Counted from the stretch's first letter, positions 1 to 7,996 are shown. The stretch is 15,188 nt of DNA from Cyanobacteriota bacterium (GCA_025054735.1 JANWZG010000034.1:1-15188), one strand, 5' to 3'. Notes: generated by a model from the letters alone, not told the origin. Program-made: numbers and translations.

Positions 1-1268
1 GATAAATACATACTCAGCGGATCAGTCGTTTTTTCCCCAATCTTAAAGGCCGTAGTAGGAGAAGTCGGCGAAATCAGCACATCTACTTGCTCAAATGCAC
101 GTTCAAAGTCTTGCTTAATTAACGTCCGCACCTTTTGGGCCTTGAGATAATAGGCATCGTAGTACCCAGCCGACAATGCATAGGTTCCTAGCATGATGCG
201 GCGCTTGACTTCGCTGCCAAATCCTTCAGCACGGCTGCGGGTATACATGGTAACTAAATCCTCCGCATCCTCTGCCCGATAGCCATACTTTACGCCATCA
301 TAACGGGCTAGGTTTGCCGAAGCCTCTGAACACGCAATAATGTAATAGGTGGGGAGTCCATAGTTAAAACTAGGACAGGACACAACCTGAATCTCAGCAC
401 CAAGGTCTTGCAGTTGCTCGATCGCAGTAGTCACCGCCTTTTCGACGCTTGGTGACAGTCCAGAGCCAAAGGTTTCTTTAATAACTCCAATACGACGATA
501 GCTTTTAATCTTAAGGTCAGGACGCAGTGCCTTTTGGTAATCAGGCACAGGCACATTCAAGCTCGTGGAATCGTTAGGATCATAGCCTGCGATCGCCTGC
601 AATAGAATCGCCGTATCTTCTACACTGCGACCAAAGGGGCCGATTTGATCTAGGGAAGAGGCATAGGCGACTAGCCCATAGCGAGACACTCGCCCATAGG
701 TTGGCTTCATGCCCACCACTCCACAAAACGATGCTGGCAGACGGATAGATCCACCCGTATCTGAGCCGAGGGAAACAACACACTCACCCGCAGCCACAGC
801 AGCAGCCGATCCACCAGACGAGCCACCGGGCACACGCTCTAAATCCCAAGGATTTGCTGTCACCTGATAGGCTGAAGTCTCAGTGGAACTACCCATAGCG
901 AACTCATCCATATTGGCCTTGCCAACAATGACGGCACCCGCTGCCTTCAAGCGCTGAGTGACCGTGGATTCGTAGGGTGGTATAAAGTTCTGCAAAATGC
1001 GAGATCCACAGGTTGTCGGGATCCCTTGAGTACAGAGGTTATCTTTGACAACGATCGGGATTCCAGCTAACAACCCGACAGTTTGACCAGCAGCAATTTG
1101 AGTATCCACTCGCCGCGCTTGATCTAGCGCTTGTTCAGCCGTAACGTGCAGCAAGCTCCGCACTTTGGGTTCTACAGCTTCGATGCGATTTAGGTACTCT
1201 TGGGTAAGTTCAACCGCGGATCGCTCTTTATTAACCAACTGTTCATGCAACTCACGAATGGATGCCAT
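1..1268 (-). CDS. gatA: Glutamyl-tRNA(Gln)/aspartyl-tRNA(Asn) amidotransferase subunit A (3' end cut by window)
   Basis: GatA is the amidase subunit of the GatCAB complex. It releases ammonia from glutamine so that Glu-tRNA(Gln) (and in some bacteria Asp-tRNA(Asn)) can be amidated in the cytoplasm; cyanobacteria lacking GlnRS depend on it. The frame is open from an ATG at 1268 to the left edge, giving 422 codons of a family usually about 480-490 long, so roughly 65 C-terminal residues lie outside the window. The amidase signature is intact. By alignment with the family, the catalytic Lys is K75 (VVKDN), the cis-Ser is S150 (PGGSSGGS) and the nucleophilic Ser is S174 (SDTGGSIR). The last visible residues, GEKTTDPLSMYL, are typical of late GatA. 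Only a weak purine-rich stretch (GAGAGAT) precedes the ATG. It lies 103 bp downstream of rbcR on the same strand. Identification is firm. Confidence 0.96.
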   Translation of the reverse strand, partial: MASIRELHEQLVNKERSAVELTQEYLNRIEAVEPKVRSLLHVTAEQALDQARRVDTQIAAGQTVGLLAGIPIVVKDNLCTQGIPTTCGSRILQNFIPPYESTVTQRLKAAGAVIVGKANMDEFAMGSSTETSAYQVTANPWDLERVPGGSSGGSAAAVAAGECVVSLGSDTGGSIRLPASFCGVVGMKPTYGRVSRYGLVAYASSLDQIGPFGRSVEDTAILLQAIAGYDPNDSTSLNVPVPDYQKALRPDLKIKSYRRIGVIKETFGSGLSPSVEKAVTTAIEQLQDLGAEIQVVSCPSFNYGLPTYYIIACSEASANLARYDGVKYGYRAEDAEDLVTMYTRSRAEGFGSEVKRRIMLGTYALSAGYYDAYYLKAQKVRTLIKQDFERAFEQVDVLISPTSPTTAFKIGEKTTDPLSMYL

Positions 1269-1371
1269 GGGCTATCTCTCTGGAACTTATCTGGAAATTC
1301 AATAGTGGCTGGAAAGTGGCTGAGACTAGGTGCCATCTTAGCATCCATAGGATTCTGAAAGCATTGCACCT

Positions 1372-2367
1372 CTACTCTTCAATGCTAACTGTGACATTAT
1401 GAGGTTCTACAGACTCTGGTGCAGCCTCTTTTTGGAATAAATCTGGATAGGTAGAAAATTTCGGCAAAATTTCTCGAATAAACGCCTCAGCCGCCTTGGA
1501 TCGATAGCGGTTAGGGTTCAAAATTACAGATAGCGTGCGCTTTACTTCTACTCCTTCAATCTTAGCTCGGTGCATTACGTCCATTTGTAGTTCTTTTTCA
1601 ATCGCAGAAATAGATACAAACGCTGCTCCTAAGCCAGCTTGCACTGCATTTTTAATTGCTTCGATGGAATTCAGTTCCATTTCTATCGATAGCTGTCTGG
1701 TTTCAATACCATGGCGAGACAACACTTGGTCAATCACCTTGCGAATCGTGGATTGTGAATCTAGGGCAATAAATTTTAAGCCGTATAGATCATCCTTCTT
1801 GATAAACTCTTGACTAGCTAAGGGGTGAAAAACTGGCATAATTAGTGCAAGTTCATCTTCAGAGTAGGGAATTATTTCTAAGGACTCTTGTAATTCCGAG
1901 GGAACTTCACCCCCAATAATCGCTAAATCAATCTGTCCATTGGCAACACTCCACGATGTGCGCCTTGTAGAATGAACTTGGAGTTGCACAGACACATCTG
2001 GATACCGCTGACGAAACAGCCCCATCATCCGGGGCAACAGATAGGTGCCCGTGGTTTGACTAGCACCGATGACTAATGTGCCACCCTGAAGATTTTGTAA
2101 ATCTTCAATTGCTCGACATGTTTCTTGACAAAGGGTGAGGATTTTCTCTCCGTAGCTTAGTAACAGATGACCTGCTTCTGTGAGTTGGGCACGCCGCCCG
2201 CCGCGATCGAACAAGGGTACATCCAACTGCCGTTCCAAGTTTTGCACCTGTAAGCTGACTGCAGGTTGGGATACATACAAGCTATCAGCAGCTCGCTTAA
2301 AACTTCCCTCGGCAGCAATTGCTTTGAGGATGCGGAGTTGGTCTAAGGTAAAAGGAAGGTCAGACAT
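1372..2367 (-). CDS. rbcR: LysR-type transcriptional regulator, RbcR/Ycf30 type
   Basis: This 331-residue protein is a LysR-family regulator. The N-terminal winged helix-turn-helix (about residues 5-65) contains the classic SFKRAADSLYVSQPAVSLQ recognition region. The effector-binding domain covers about residues 92-300 and includes GTLVIGASQTTGTYLLPR and STRRTSWSVANGQIDLAIIGGE. The opening MSDLPFTLDQLRILKAIAAE and these effector-domain stretches are, from memory, characteristic of RbcR/Ycf30, the regulator linked to RuBisCO and carbon-fixation genes in cyanobacteria and plastids. NdhR/CcmR and CmpR begin differently. No rbcLS genes are in the window, so any targets are elsewhere. The ATG at 2367 follows a duplicated 13-bp sequence rather than a Shine-Dalgarno. 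The gene is divergent from the gene at 2542 and lies upstream of gatA on the same strand. Confidence 0.9.
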   Translation of the reverse strand: MSDLPFTLDQLRILKAIAAEGSFKRAADSLYVSQPAVSLQVQNLERQLDVPLFDRGGRRAQLTEAGHLLLSYGEKILTLCQETCRAIEDLQNLQGGTLVIGASQTTGTYLLPRMMGLFRQRYPDVSVQLQVHSTRRTSWSVANGQIDLAIIGGEVPSELQESLEIIPYSEDELALIMPVFHPLASQEFIKKDDLYGLKFIALDSQSTIRKVIDQVLSRHGIETRQLSIEMELNSIEAIKNAVQAGLGAAFVSISAIEKELQMDVMHRAKIEGVEVKRTLSVILNPNRYRSKAAEAFIREILPKFSTYPDLFQKEAAPESVEPHNVTVSIEE

Positions 2368-2397
2368 AAGTGCTATGACTTCACAAGTGCTATGACT
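2368..2397. repeat. Perfect 13-bp direct repeat at the rbcR start
   Basis: AAGTGCTATGACT occurs at 2368-2380 and again at 2385-2397, a 17-bp period with a 4-bp spacer. On the rbcR strand this reads AGTCATAGCACTT twice, and the second copy abuts the ATG. The copies fill the 5' leader where a ribosome site would be, and the distal copy overlaps the candidate -10 box. It could be a short tandem duplication or a regulatory site; which one cannot be decided from sequence alone. Confidence 0.8.
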
Positions 2398-2421
2398 ATA
2401 GAGAGAAAACTGGAATGACCA
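2395..2421 (-). promoter_or_regulatory. Candidate rbcR promoter
   Basis: On the minus strand TATAGT (plus positions 2395-2400) is a good -10 hexamer. TTGGTC, a weak -35 with three consensus bases, lies 16 bp upstream. Transcription would begin about 20 nt before the rbcR ATG, leaving a very short leader made almost entirely of the 13-bp repeat. This is inference from consensus matching only. Confidence 0.3.
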
Positions 2422-2541
2422 AACGCCTAATCACCATCCTCACAGGAGGTTGCTCTTACAACACGTTTTGACATAACTTGTAGCAATTGATTGACACTAA
2501 GTAAATAAATAATTTTGTAGTTCAATAATTTTTATTTCTCT

Positions 2542-3552
2542 ATGAAACGGGAGGTCATCCAAAATTTTCTCAATCTGCCAGGAGTTGCGGGTGTTGCTCT
2601 GATTGACGATCGCTCCCGCCCCTGCTTTTTGGGCATTGACCGAACCCTCAACACTCAACAACGAGATGCGCTGGCCCAAGGAATTCGCCAAGTGCTATCA
2701 ACGATTCCTCAAGATTTTGAGTCCCTTGAGTTTCAATTCACTAACCATCATCTTTACATCTATAAATTGAACCACAGCATTATTATGCTGGTGTTGGCCT
2801 ATAGCACTCTAGATTACACCAACTACATCAAGGCGCTACACAGTCTCAAAAATGGCCTAGAAACAGATATTACTCAAGGAGTAGCTACGTTTCGGCTACT
2901 TGCAAGTGAAATTACCCTTTCTGGCCAACAATTTGCCCGCAAGCTTAGCAAAGAAGATGCACAGCAGACAGTCTCTAAGCCAACAGATGTGCTTAAAGCT
3001 GCTAATGAAGCAGGGTTGCCTACTAGTCGGTATCCTGCTACACCACTAGCATCTCTAATTGATCAGAAAAACCATCGGCGGCTACCAGAAGATACGGTAT
3101 TGACTACTAGGTCAGTTGCTATGCCGTCTCAACCCGATCGCACCAAGGTGTCTAGTCCTAAGATGACACCCTCTACCGCAGAGATTGCAAACTATCCACC
3201 AGCTACACCATCTCTTGCCCAACCGACTCTAAAAGAATTTATAGCTGCTGTTAACATACTGAGCCACTTTACAACCAAGTATTTGGGTACCGCTGTGATT
3301 GCGAACTATTGGAAGACGTGTCGTCCTGATAATGACTGGTTAAAGCAATTCACAGTCGATTGGGCTGCTAAGATTACGATCACAGCAACATCAAACTGCG
3401 ATGTTCATCAGCCGATTAATCCTGAACAGTTACAACTGCTGCGTATGTGGGTACATAGTTTTATAGAGCGTTGTACTGTAGTGATCCGTGATTATCCGCA
3501 GTTGCTGAGTCAGAGTACTTTAACTGATCGTCAACGATCCATACTTCTATAG
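2542..3552 (+). CDS. Roadblock/LC7-like N-terminal domain protein with conserved C-terminal domain, function unknown
   Basis: I do not recognise a named gene. The 336-residue protein has three parts. Residues 1 to about 115 (LPGVAGVALIDD, later LYIYKL and IIMLVLAYS) have the pattern of a Roadblock/LC7 fold, a small alpha/beta module that often partners bacterial Ras-like GTPases. Residues about 120-230 are a Ser/Thr/Pro-rich linker that looks disordered. Residues about 231-336 form a second folded region, starting TLKEFIAAVNILSHFTTKYLG, with no family I can name. There is no signal peptide or membrane segment, so it is probably cytoplasmic. The ATG at 2542 has no clear Shine-Dalgarno, but an in-frame stop at 2518-2520 and the lack of other start codons support it. 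No GTPase gene is adjacent. The ferredoxin gene follows 129 bp downstream on the same strand. Confidence 0.7.
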   Translation: MKREVIQNFLNLPGVAGVALIDDRSRPCFLGIDRTLNTQQRDALAQGIRQVLSTIPQDFESLEFQFTNHHLYIYKLNHSIIMLVLAYSTLDYTNYIKALHSLKNGLETDITQGVATFRLLASEITLSGQQFARKLSKEDAQQTVSKPTDVLKAANEAGLPTSRYPATPLASLIDQKNHRRLPEDTVLTTRSVAMPSQPDRTKVSSPKMTPSTAEIANYPPATPSLAQPTLKEFIAAVNILSHFTTKYLGTAVIANYWKTCRPDNDWLKQFTVDWAAKITITATSNCDVHQPINPEQLQLLRMWVHSFIERCTVVIRDYPQLLSQSTLTDRQRSILL

Positions 3553-3681
3553 ATTTCAGGCTGTAAGCCTACAAGCTAGTATGCGAATATCCTGCTCTAG
3601 CTGGGCTTAGGTGCGTCATCCCTGAATGTTGCTCTCTGGCTCTTTTCTCCTAAACATCCACGCTATTAGCAAACTTAAACT

Positions 3682-4167
3682 ATGGTTAAGATCGTTAAGC
3701 TTGAACCCATCGCCCAAGAAACTGAGGTTGAAACCAATGGCAGCTTGTTGTCTGTGCTGTTGAACAAAGAGTTAGATGTGTTGAAGGAATGTGGCGGGCG
3801 GGGCATGTGTGCTACCTGCCATGTTTATATCAAAGAAGGAATGCAGGCATTGTCGCCGATGAATCGTCGAGAACAACGCACCCTAGAGGTGATTACAACC
3901 TGTAAGGCAAATTCTCGGTTGGCATGTCAAGCCAGGGTCATGGCTAATGGGGTTGTAGTTGAACTGCCTGCGGGTATGTACGTTAACTCGTTGCAAGATA
4001 TTGAGGCCCTAATTGGGCGTAGGGCTGAGCAAAATCTGTTGCACCCAGTTACAGGTCAAATTCTGGTGGAAGAGGGTAAGTTAATTACTCGCTCTGTGCT
4101 GAAGCAACTAGAAACCACACCTAGCTTTAAGGTAAGTGATTACTTTATCCAATCGTCAGATGTCTAA
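3682..4167 (+). CDS. [2Fe-2S] ferredoxin, adrenodoxin-like, with C-terminal extension
   Basis: This is a small soluble electron carrier. Residues 1 to about 97 form the 2Fe-2S ferredoxin fold. The cluster ligands are C37, C43, C46 and C82 in the pattern C-x5-C-x2-C-x35-C (CGGRGMCATC, then LACQARV). That spacing fits the adrenodoxin/ISC-type group; plant-type photosynthetic ferredoxin uses C-x4-C-x2-C. C74 is an additional, probably non-ligand cysteine. About 60 residues follow the ferredoxin domain (LLHPVTGQILVEEGKLITRS and onward), making the protein 161 residues where simple ferredoxins have about 100; I know no function for this tail. It resembles from memory the Synechocystis slr0148-type ferredoxin, encoded in a cluster linked to photosystem II assembly, but I could not test this. 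The donor and acceptor are unknown. The ATG is the only sensible start and has no strong ribosome site. Confidence 0.88.
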   Translation: MVKIVKLEPIAQETEVETNGSLLSVLLNKELDVLKECGGRGMCATCHVYIKEGMQALSPMNRREQRTLEVITTCKANSRLACQARVMANGVVVELPAGMYVNSLQDIEALIGRRAEQNLLHPVTGQILVEEGKLITRSVLKQLETTPSFKVSDYFIQSSDV

Positions 4168-4209
4168 ATAATCAGGCGATCATCAATAGATCAGCTAGAT
4201 AAGCCGCCT

Positions 4210-6318
4210 ATGTGGGTATTGTTGGTTGCTGTTACAGGTTTCGCTACGATCAGTACCTTTGCTGTGCTGCAACCAGAGCAATCAGGACGGTGGCGGCAAG
4301 CTTTTCTGAAGGCGGCGATCGTGCACGGTGTTGCGATTGTCCTAGTAACAGAGTTGCTGAGTGTGTGGCAAGCTCTGACGTTTTTGACAATAGCTGGGTT
4401 TTGGCTTGTGGGGGCGATCGTGGCTGGCTTTAGCCTTGTGCGAGTTAGCATCCGGCGATCTCAGCGTCAGGTAGGGAATCAGCTAAGGCACCAGAGGTGG
4501 CGACTAGCAGCCCAGTGGCAAGCAATGCCCTTATTAGAGCGCATTAGTGCAATAGGCATTGTTACCACACTACTCATTACCCTGTTGACAGCATTGGTCG
4601 CTGTGCCTAACAACTGGGATGCAATGGTTTACCACATGCCGCGCGTCATGCATTGGATCCAGAATCGCACTGTAGCCCATTACCCATCGGTTGAGGTGCG
4701 ACAACTAGCCTTTATGCCAGGTGCAGGCTATGTGATTAGCCACTTGCAACTGTTAGCCGGGGGTGATCGGTTTGCCAATATGCCTCAGTGGTTTGCTTTT
4801 CTAGGTTGTGTATTGGGCACATCGTTAATCGCTGAGCAAGTTTCAGGTAAGCGCACAGCTTGGATAGCAGCCCTAGGATGTGCCAGTTTGCCGATGGCGG
4901 TGATGCAATCTACAACTCCCCAAACTGACTTATTTACTGCCTTTTGGCTATTGTGTTTGGCCTATTTTGTGCTAAGACCCTACCCAGGTCAGCCTCTTAG
5001 TTCTCCGAAACACCAGAGTATGGTTGGGCCTGCACAGGATGCAGCTTGGGTAGCAGCAGCACTCGGCTTGGGGATTGTGTCTAAACCAACTGCCTGGATA
5101 TTTAGTATCCCCCTTGTTGGGATTTTTGGGTTACGACTGCTGTATCACGCATGGCGATCGCGTAATCCCCTGGTGGCGATTATCCAAGCTGGAATCACGA
5201 CTGCGATTATCAGCTTAGTGAGTCTAGTGCCAGCGTTGCCTAGCTTTTGGCGCAATATTCAAACCTTTGGTTCTTTCACAGGGGGCAGTCACGGAACTAC
5301 TAATGAACAGTTGGGGCTAGTTACACTGGTGTCTAACCTGTTGAAAAATCTCGCCTCGAATTTGCCCATTCCAGGGTTTTGGCACTGGATTGACAGCATT
5401 CATACCCATTGGTTGCAGGTGAGCTTAGATGACCAGAGATTTACCTTAGGACTTTCACCGCTGACTGCCCCGTTTTCTAGCCCAACGAAGGCCTTGTTTA
5501 AGGTAGTTGCTCCCCATGAGGATGTAGTGGGGTATCCAGTGCACTTGCTGTTGTTTGGCATGGCTGCGGTTGCTTTGGCGTGGCAATGGGGGCATCTGCT
5601 GAGGGAAAGATACAGGAACGATGAGCAATGGCTGCCCTCTAAGCCATGCTTTGATGTCATGATCGGCCAGTATCCCCACCTCATCACCCTGATAGGATTG
5701 AGCACTGTGGTTGTCATTAATTTTCTGTTGGTTTGCCTGCTGTTAAAGTGGCAACCCTGGATTAACCGCCTACTGTTGCCGATCGCTGTCCTTGCCATTC
5801 CAGTTATTGCCTATTATGTGGCCAGTTGGCAGGCACCATGGCGAACCCTGTTGGTGAGTGGGTTAAGTGCAATGGCAGTTATCTATGCACTCATGCCCAT
5901 GCGTCATCCGTTGATTCCATTACCTGTCCCTTCATCGGAGCAATCTCCTTCAATTTTGACCTTGACTCGACAACAGATGTATTTCAGCGGTGCCCGCAAG
6001 GATTTAGCAGTACCCTATCAGCGTGCTGTTGATGCTGTTCAAACCATGGGCTGTACTCGCCTTGGTCTAGTGTTGGGCACCGAAGCTTGGGAATATCCTT
6101 TTTGGATTCTGCTGAAGGCAGCGCTAGCACAACCAATTCATATCCAGCACCTCAATGTGCAGAATCCATCCAAGTGGCTGATCCCTAAGGGAGAACCAGC
6201 ATCTATTTGTGCAGTAGTGGCTATTGACACCACGATCGTGCCAGATCTACCAGGGATCGCCCTTCTACCTGTGCTAACTACGGATCATGTGACCGTGTAT
6301 CGTGCTCATGTTAACTAA
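4210..6318 (+). CDS. Polytopic membrane protein, GT-C/family-39-like glycosyltransferase candidate
   Basis: This 702-residue protein has many hydrophobic segments, for example about residues 3-20, 36-51, 56-78 and 113-132, with more through about residue 565. After the fourth comes a loop with NNWDAMVYHMPRVMHWIQN at 134-152. An acidic residue (D137) in the first large extracytoplasmic loop, followed by a Y/H-rich amphipathic helix, is the arrangement seen in GT-C enzymes such as the ArnT/PMT-like family 39, which transfer sugars from lipid-linked donors. The last 100 or so residues look soluble. Substrate and acceptor cannot be inferred. The ATG at 4210 lies 42 bp after the ferredoxin stop, suggesting co-transcription. 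The 3' end overlaps the convergent channel gene by 8 bp. A membrane protein of another family is possible. Confidence 0.65.
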   Translation: MWVLLVAVTGFATISTFAVLQPEQSGRWRQAFLKAAIVHGVAIVLVTELLSVWQALTFLTIAGFWLVGAIVAGFSLVRVSIRRSQRQVGNQLRHQRWRLAAQWQAMPLLERISAIGIVTTLLITLLTALVAVPNNWDAMVYHMPRVMHWIQNRTVAHYPSVEVRQLAFMPGAGYVISHLQLLAGGDRFANMPQWFAFLGCVLGTSLIAEQVSGKRTAWIAALGCASLPMAVMQSTTPQTDLFTAFWLLCLAYFVLRPYPGQPLSSPKHQSMVGPAQDAAWVAAALGLGIVSKPTAWIFSIPLVGIFGLRLLYHAWRSRNPLVAIIQAGITTAIISLVSLVPALPSFWRNIQTFGSFTGGSHGTTNEQLGLVTLVSNLLKNLASNLPIPGFWHWIDSIHTHWLQVSLDDQRFTLGLSPLTAPFSSPTKALFKVVAPHEDVVGYPVHLLLFGMAAVALAWQWGHLLRERYRNDEQWLPSKPCFDVMIGQYPHLITLIGLSTVVVINFLLVCLLLKWQPWINRLLLPIAVLAIPVIAYYVASWQAPWRTLLVSGLSAMAVIYALMPMRHPLIPLPVPSSEQSPSILTLTRQQMYFSGARKDLAVPYQRAVDAVQTMGCTRLGLVLGTEAWEYPFWILLKAALAQPIHIQHLNVQNPSKWLIPKGEPASICAVVAIDTTIVPDLPGIALLPVLTTDHVTVYRAHVN

Positions 6319-7996
6319 TACCTATGCGAGAAGGCCGCGATCGCCACAGTTGTGCTAAGCGGTTAGCTGGCATTGTTAGATACAACGTGTCTCCAGGGCT
6401 AAGATCAGCATCCAGTAAATTCCAACCATGTACACTTTGGCTGGTCGTTTCAATGTATAGCGGCACAAAGTCTGCTTCCATGGCGGCTTCTTTCACCCGT
6501 TGCCCACAGAAAGGGTGATCTGGGGTGATTTGGGTAGACAGCGCTACCCACAAACTATCGGCGGTCATGCCATTACCTAAAATTTTGCCCCCTAGAGCTG
6601 CGGCAGCAAAGGCTGGTGCTGCTAACTCAGTTGGACTAAGGGCTGCGGTGAACTCAAACACACGTTGCACATTAGCAGCAAAGTTAGGATCTTGGTTGCG
6701 AACGACAACGGGTAAGCGAGGGACTAGCGCCCTAGCTGTGAGGGCAATTTCTACATTGACGGTATCATCGCTGGTAACTGCAATGAGAGCGATCGCGCTA
6801 TGAATATTGGCAGCATTCAGGGTTTCAGGTACGCTAGCGTCTCCGTGGATAAGAGGCATCTTAAAAGCTTCCGCAGTTTGTAAAAATCGGTTGTTTGGAT
6901 CTCGCTCAATCACCACCACCTCATATCCGTTAGCTTGCAACTGATGAGCCGTTTGAATGCCAATCCCTCCCAAGCCACAGACGATGAAGTGCCCACGATG
7001 GGGTATTCGTGCAGCGCTCCACAAGCGACTAAACCGTGTGCCCAAGACAAAATCATTCAGAAGGGCGTAGCAGATGCCTACAATCCCTGCGCCCACAATC
7101 ATCATAATGACAGTAAAAAACTTTACAAACTGGGGAGCTTTTTCTGCTACTTCCTCCTTACCTCCAGCGCCCGTAATCATGCCAACAGAGAAATACAGCG
7201 CATCAGCCAGTTGGATTGTAGGGTTAACCCACACATATACAAATGTCGCCAGCAAAATGGTTAACAATAGCAGCAGGCTTACTGAAATCATAGAGCGACT
7301 GTGGTTAATGAACTGTCGAAAGCTGGCTAATACGCTAACCAAGCGCTGATCGATAGTTTTGCGCACAGTACGCACGCTGGGTTTTGTACCGATGATTAAC
7401 CGATCGCCATCCTTGAGCTTGAGACCATACTCCACGGCTGAGACCAAATCCGTTTGACTGTCCATGGGCAAGTAGTAGATTAGCATTCGGGTAGGGTCAT
7501 CCCATAGGTCACTGAGTTTGCGACCTTTCCAGGGGTGAGCGTCGGTGATACGTTCTTCTTGAATTGGCCAAGTTTGGTTAAAGAGACGCAATTGTCCGAT
7601 CGCCCGACTCCCCATCGCTGCAAAGGCAAATACAGGAGCTGCCAGAGACGACACGCTCATAGATACGTGGTTAGGCAACATCTGGTCGAGCTTTTCACCC
7701 AGACTGTGGTTAAATAAGCGGTTAATAATCCGGATGGATGGATTCAAAATCAAAGCTTGGGTAACGATTGCCAGATTATTTGCATCGTTAGAGGTAGCTA
7801 GCACCAATGTATCGGCTTGACAAATCCCAGCTGCTAGCAGTGTATGCTCCGCTTGGGGATCACCGATAATTACATCGGGTTCCTGGGGGAGGGGACGATC
7901 GTGAATGCCTATCACATCAGCGCCCTGCTGTCGGAGGAGGCAAAAGATCCGGTAACCCGTATGGTCTAGACCAGAGACAATAATTCGTGGCTTCAT
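6311..7996 (-). CDS. Two-helix channel with duplicated RCK/TrkA-N modules (potassium-channel-like, atypical filter)
   Basis: This is an ion-channel-like membrane protein with 561 residues from the ATG at 7996; a TTG at 8017 would add seven. An N-terminal RCK/TrkA-N Rossmann unit (about 3-115) with its C-terminal subdomain (about 135-205) precedes a membrane helix near 236-257. A pore loop at 266-279 and a second helix near 292-315 follow. A second RCK unit covers about 334-450, with canonical GLGGIG and an acidic end of strand 2 (VVVIERD), followed by a TrkA-C-like region to about 553. The filter is ITGAGG instead of TVGYGD, so potassium selectivity is doubtful. The first Rossmann loop reads GLDHTG and has lost the middle glycine. 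RCK-pore-RCK order on one chain recalls CASTOR/POLLUX and other NAD-binding channels. I prefer the ATG because the Rossmann strand (MKPRIIVSG) begins there. It follows the STAS gene on the same strand by about 140 bp. Confidence 0.85.
   Translation of the reverse strand: MKPRIIVSGLDHTGYRIFCLLRQQGADVIGIHDRPLPQEPDVIIGDPQAEHTLLAAGICQADTLVLATSNDANNLAIVTQALILNPSIRIINRLFNHSLGEKLDQMLPNHVSMSVSSLAAPVFAFAAMGSRAIGQLRLFNQTWPIQEERITDAHPWKGRKLSDLWDDPTRMLIYYLPMDSQTDLVSAVEYGLKLKDGDRLIIGTKPSVRTVRKTIDQRLVSVLASFRQFINHSRSMISVSLLLLLTILLATFVYVWVNPTIQLADALYFSVGMITGAGGKEEVAEKAPQFVKFFTVIMMIVGAGIVGICYALLNDFVLGTRFSRLWSAARIPHRGHFIVCGLGGIGIQTAHQLQANGYEVVVIERDPNNRFLQTAEAFKMPLIHGDASVPETLNAANIHSAIALIAVTSDDTVNVEIALTARALVPRLPVVVRNQDPNFAANVQRVFEFTAALSPTELAAPAFAAAALGGKILGNGMTADSLWVALSTQITPDHPFCGQRVKEAAMEADFVPLYIETTSQSVHGWNLLDADLSPGDTLYLTMPANRLAQLWRSRPSRIGIS
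7160..7177 (-). other. Codons of the pore selectivity filter (ITGAGG)
   Basis: These six codons sit between the pore helix (LADALYFSVGM) and the second membrane helix, where potassium channels carry TVGYGD. The two glycines align with those of TVGYGD, but the Tyr and the terminal Asp are absent. The alignment was done by eye and the surrounding translation is in frame on both sides. Confidence 0.7.

Noticed and set aside
1304..1322. AGTGGCTG repeated twice, 11 bp apart, in the gatA upstream region
   Set aside because: Only 8 bp and no relation to a promoter element; easily chance.
2491..2519. TTGACA (2491-2496) as the -35 of a promoter for the gene at 2542
   Set aside because: The hexamer at 17-bp spacing is TTTGTA, which shares only two bases with TATAAT; no better -10 at other spacings.
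3558..3570. AGGCT-GTA-AGCCT stem after the Roadblock-like gene as a terminator
   Set aside because: Five base pairs and no following T-run; too weak to call, and read-through into the ferredoxin gene is plausible.
5400..5798. 132-codon minus-strand open frame inside the GT-C-like gene
   Set aside because: Shadow of the 702-residue gene; no independent start signal or domain.
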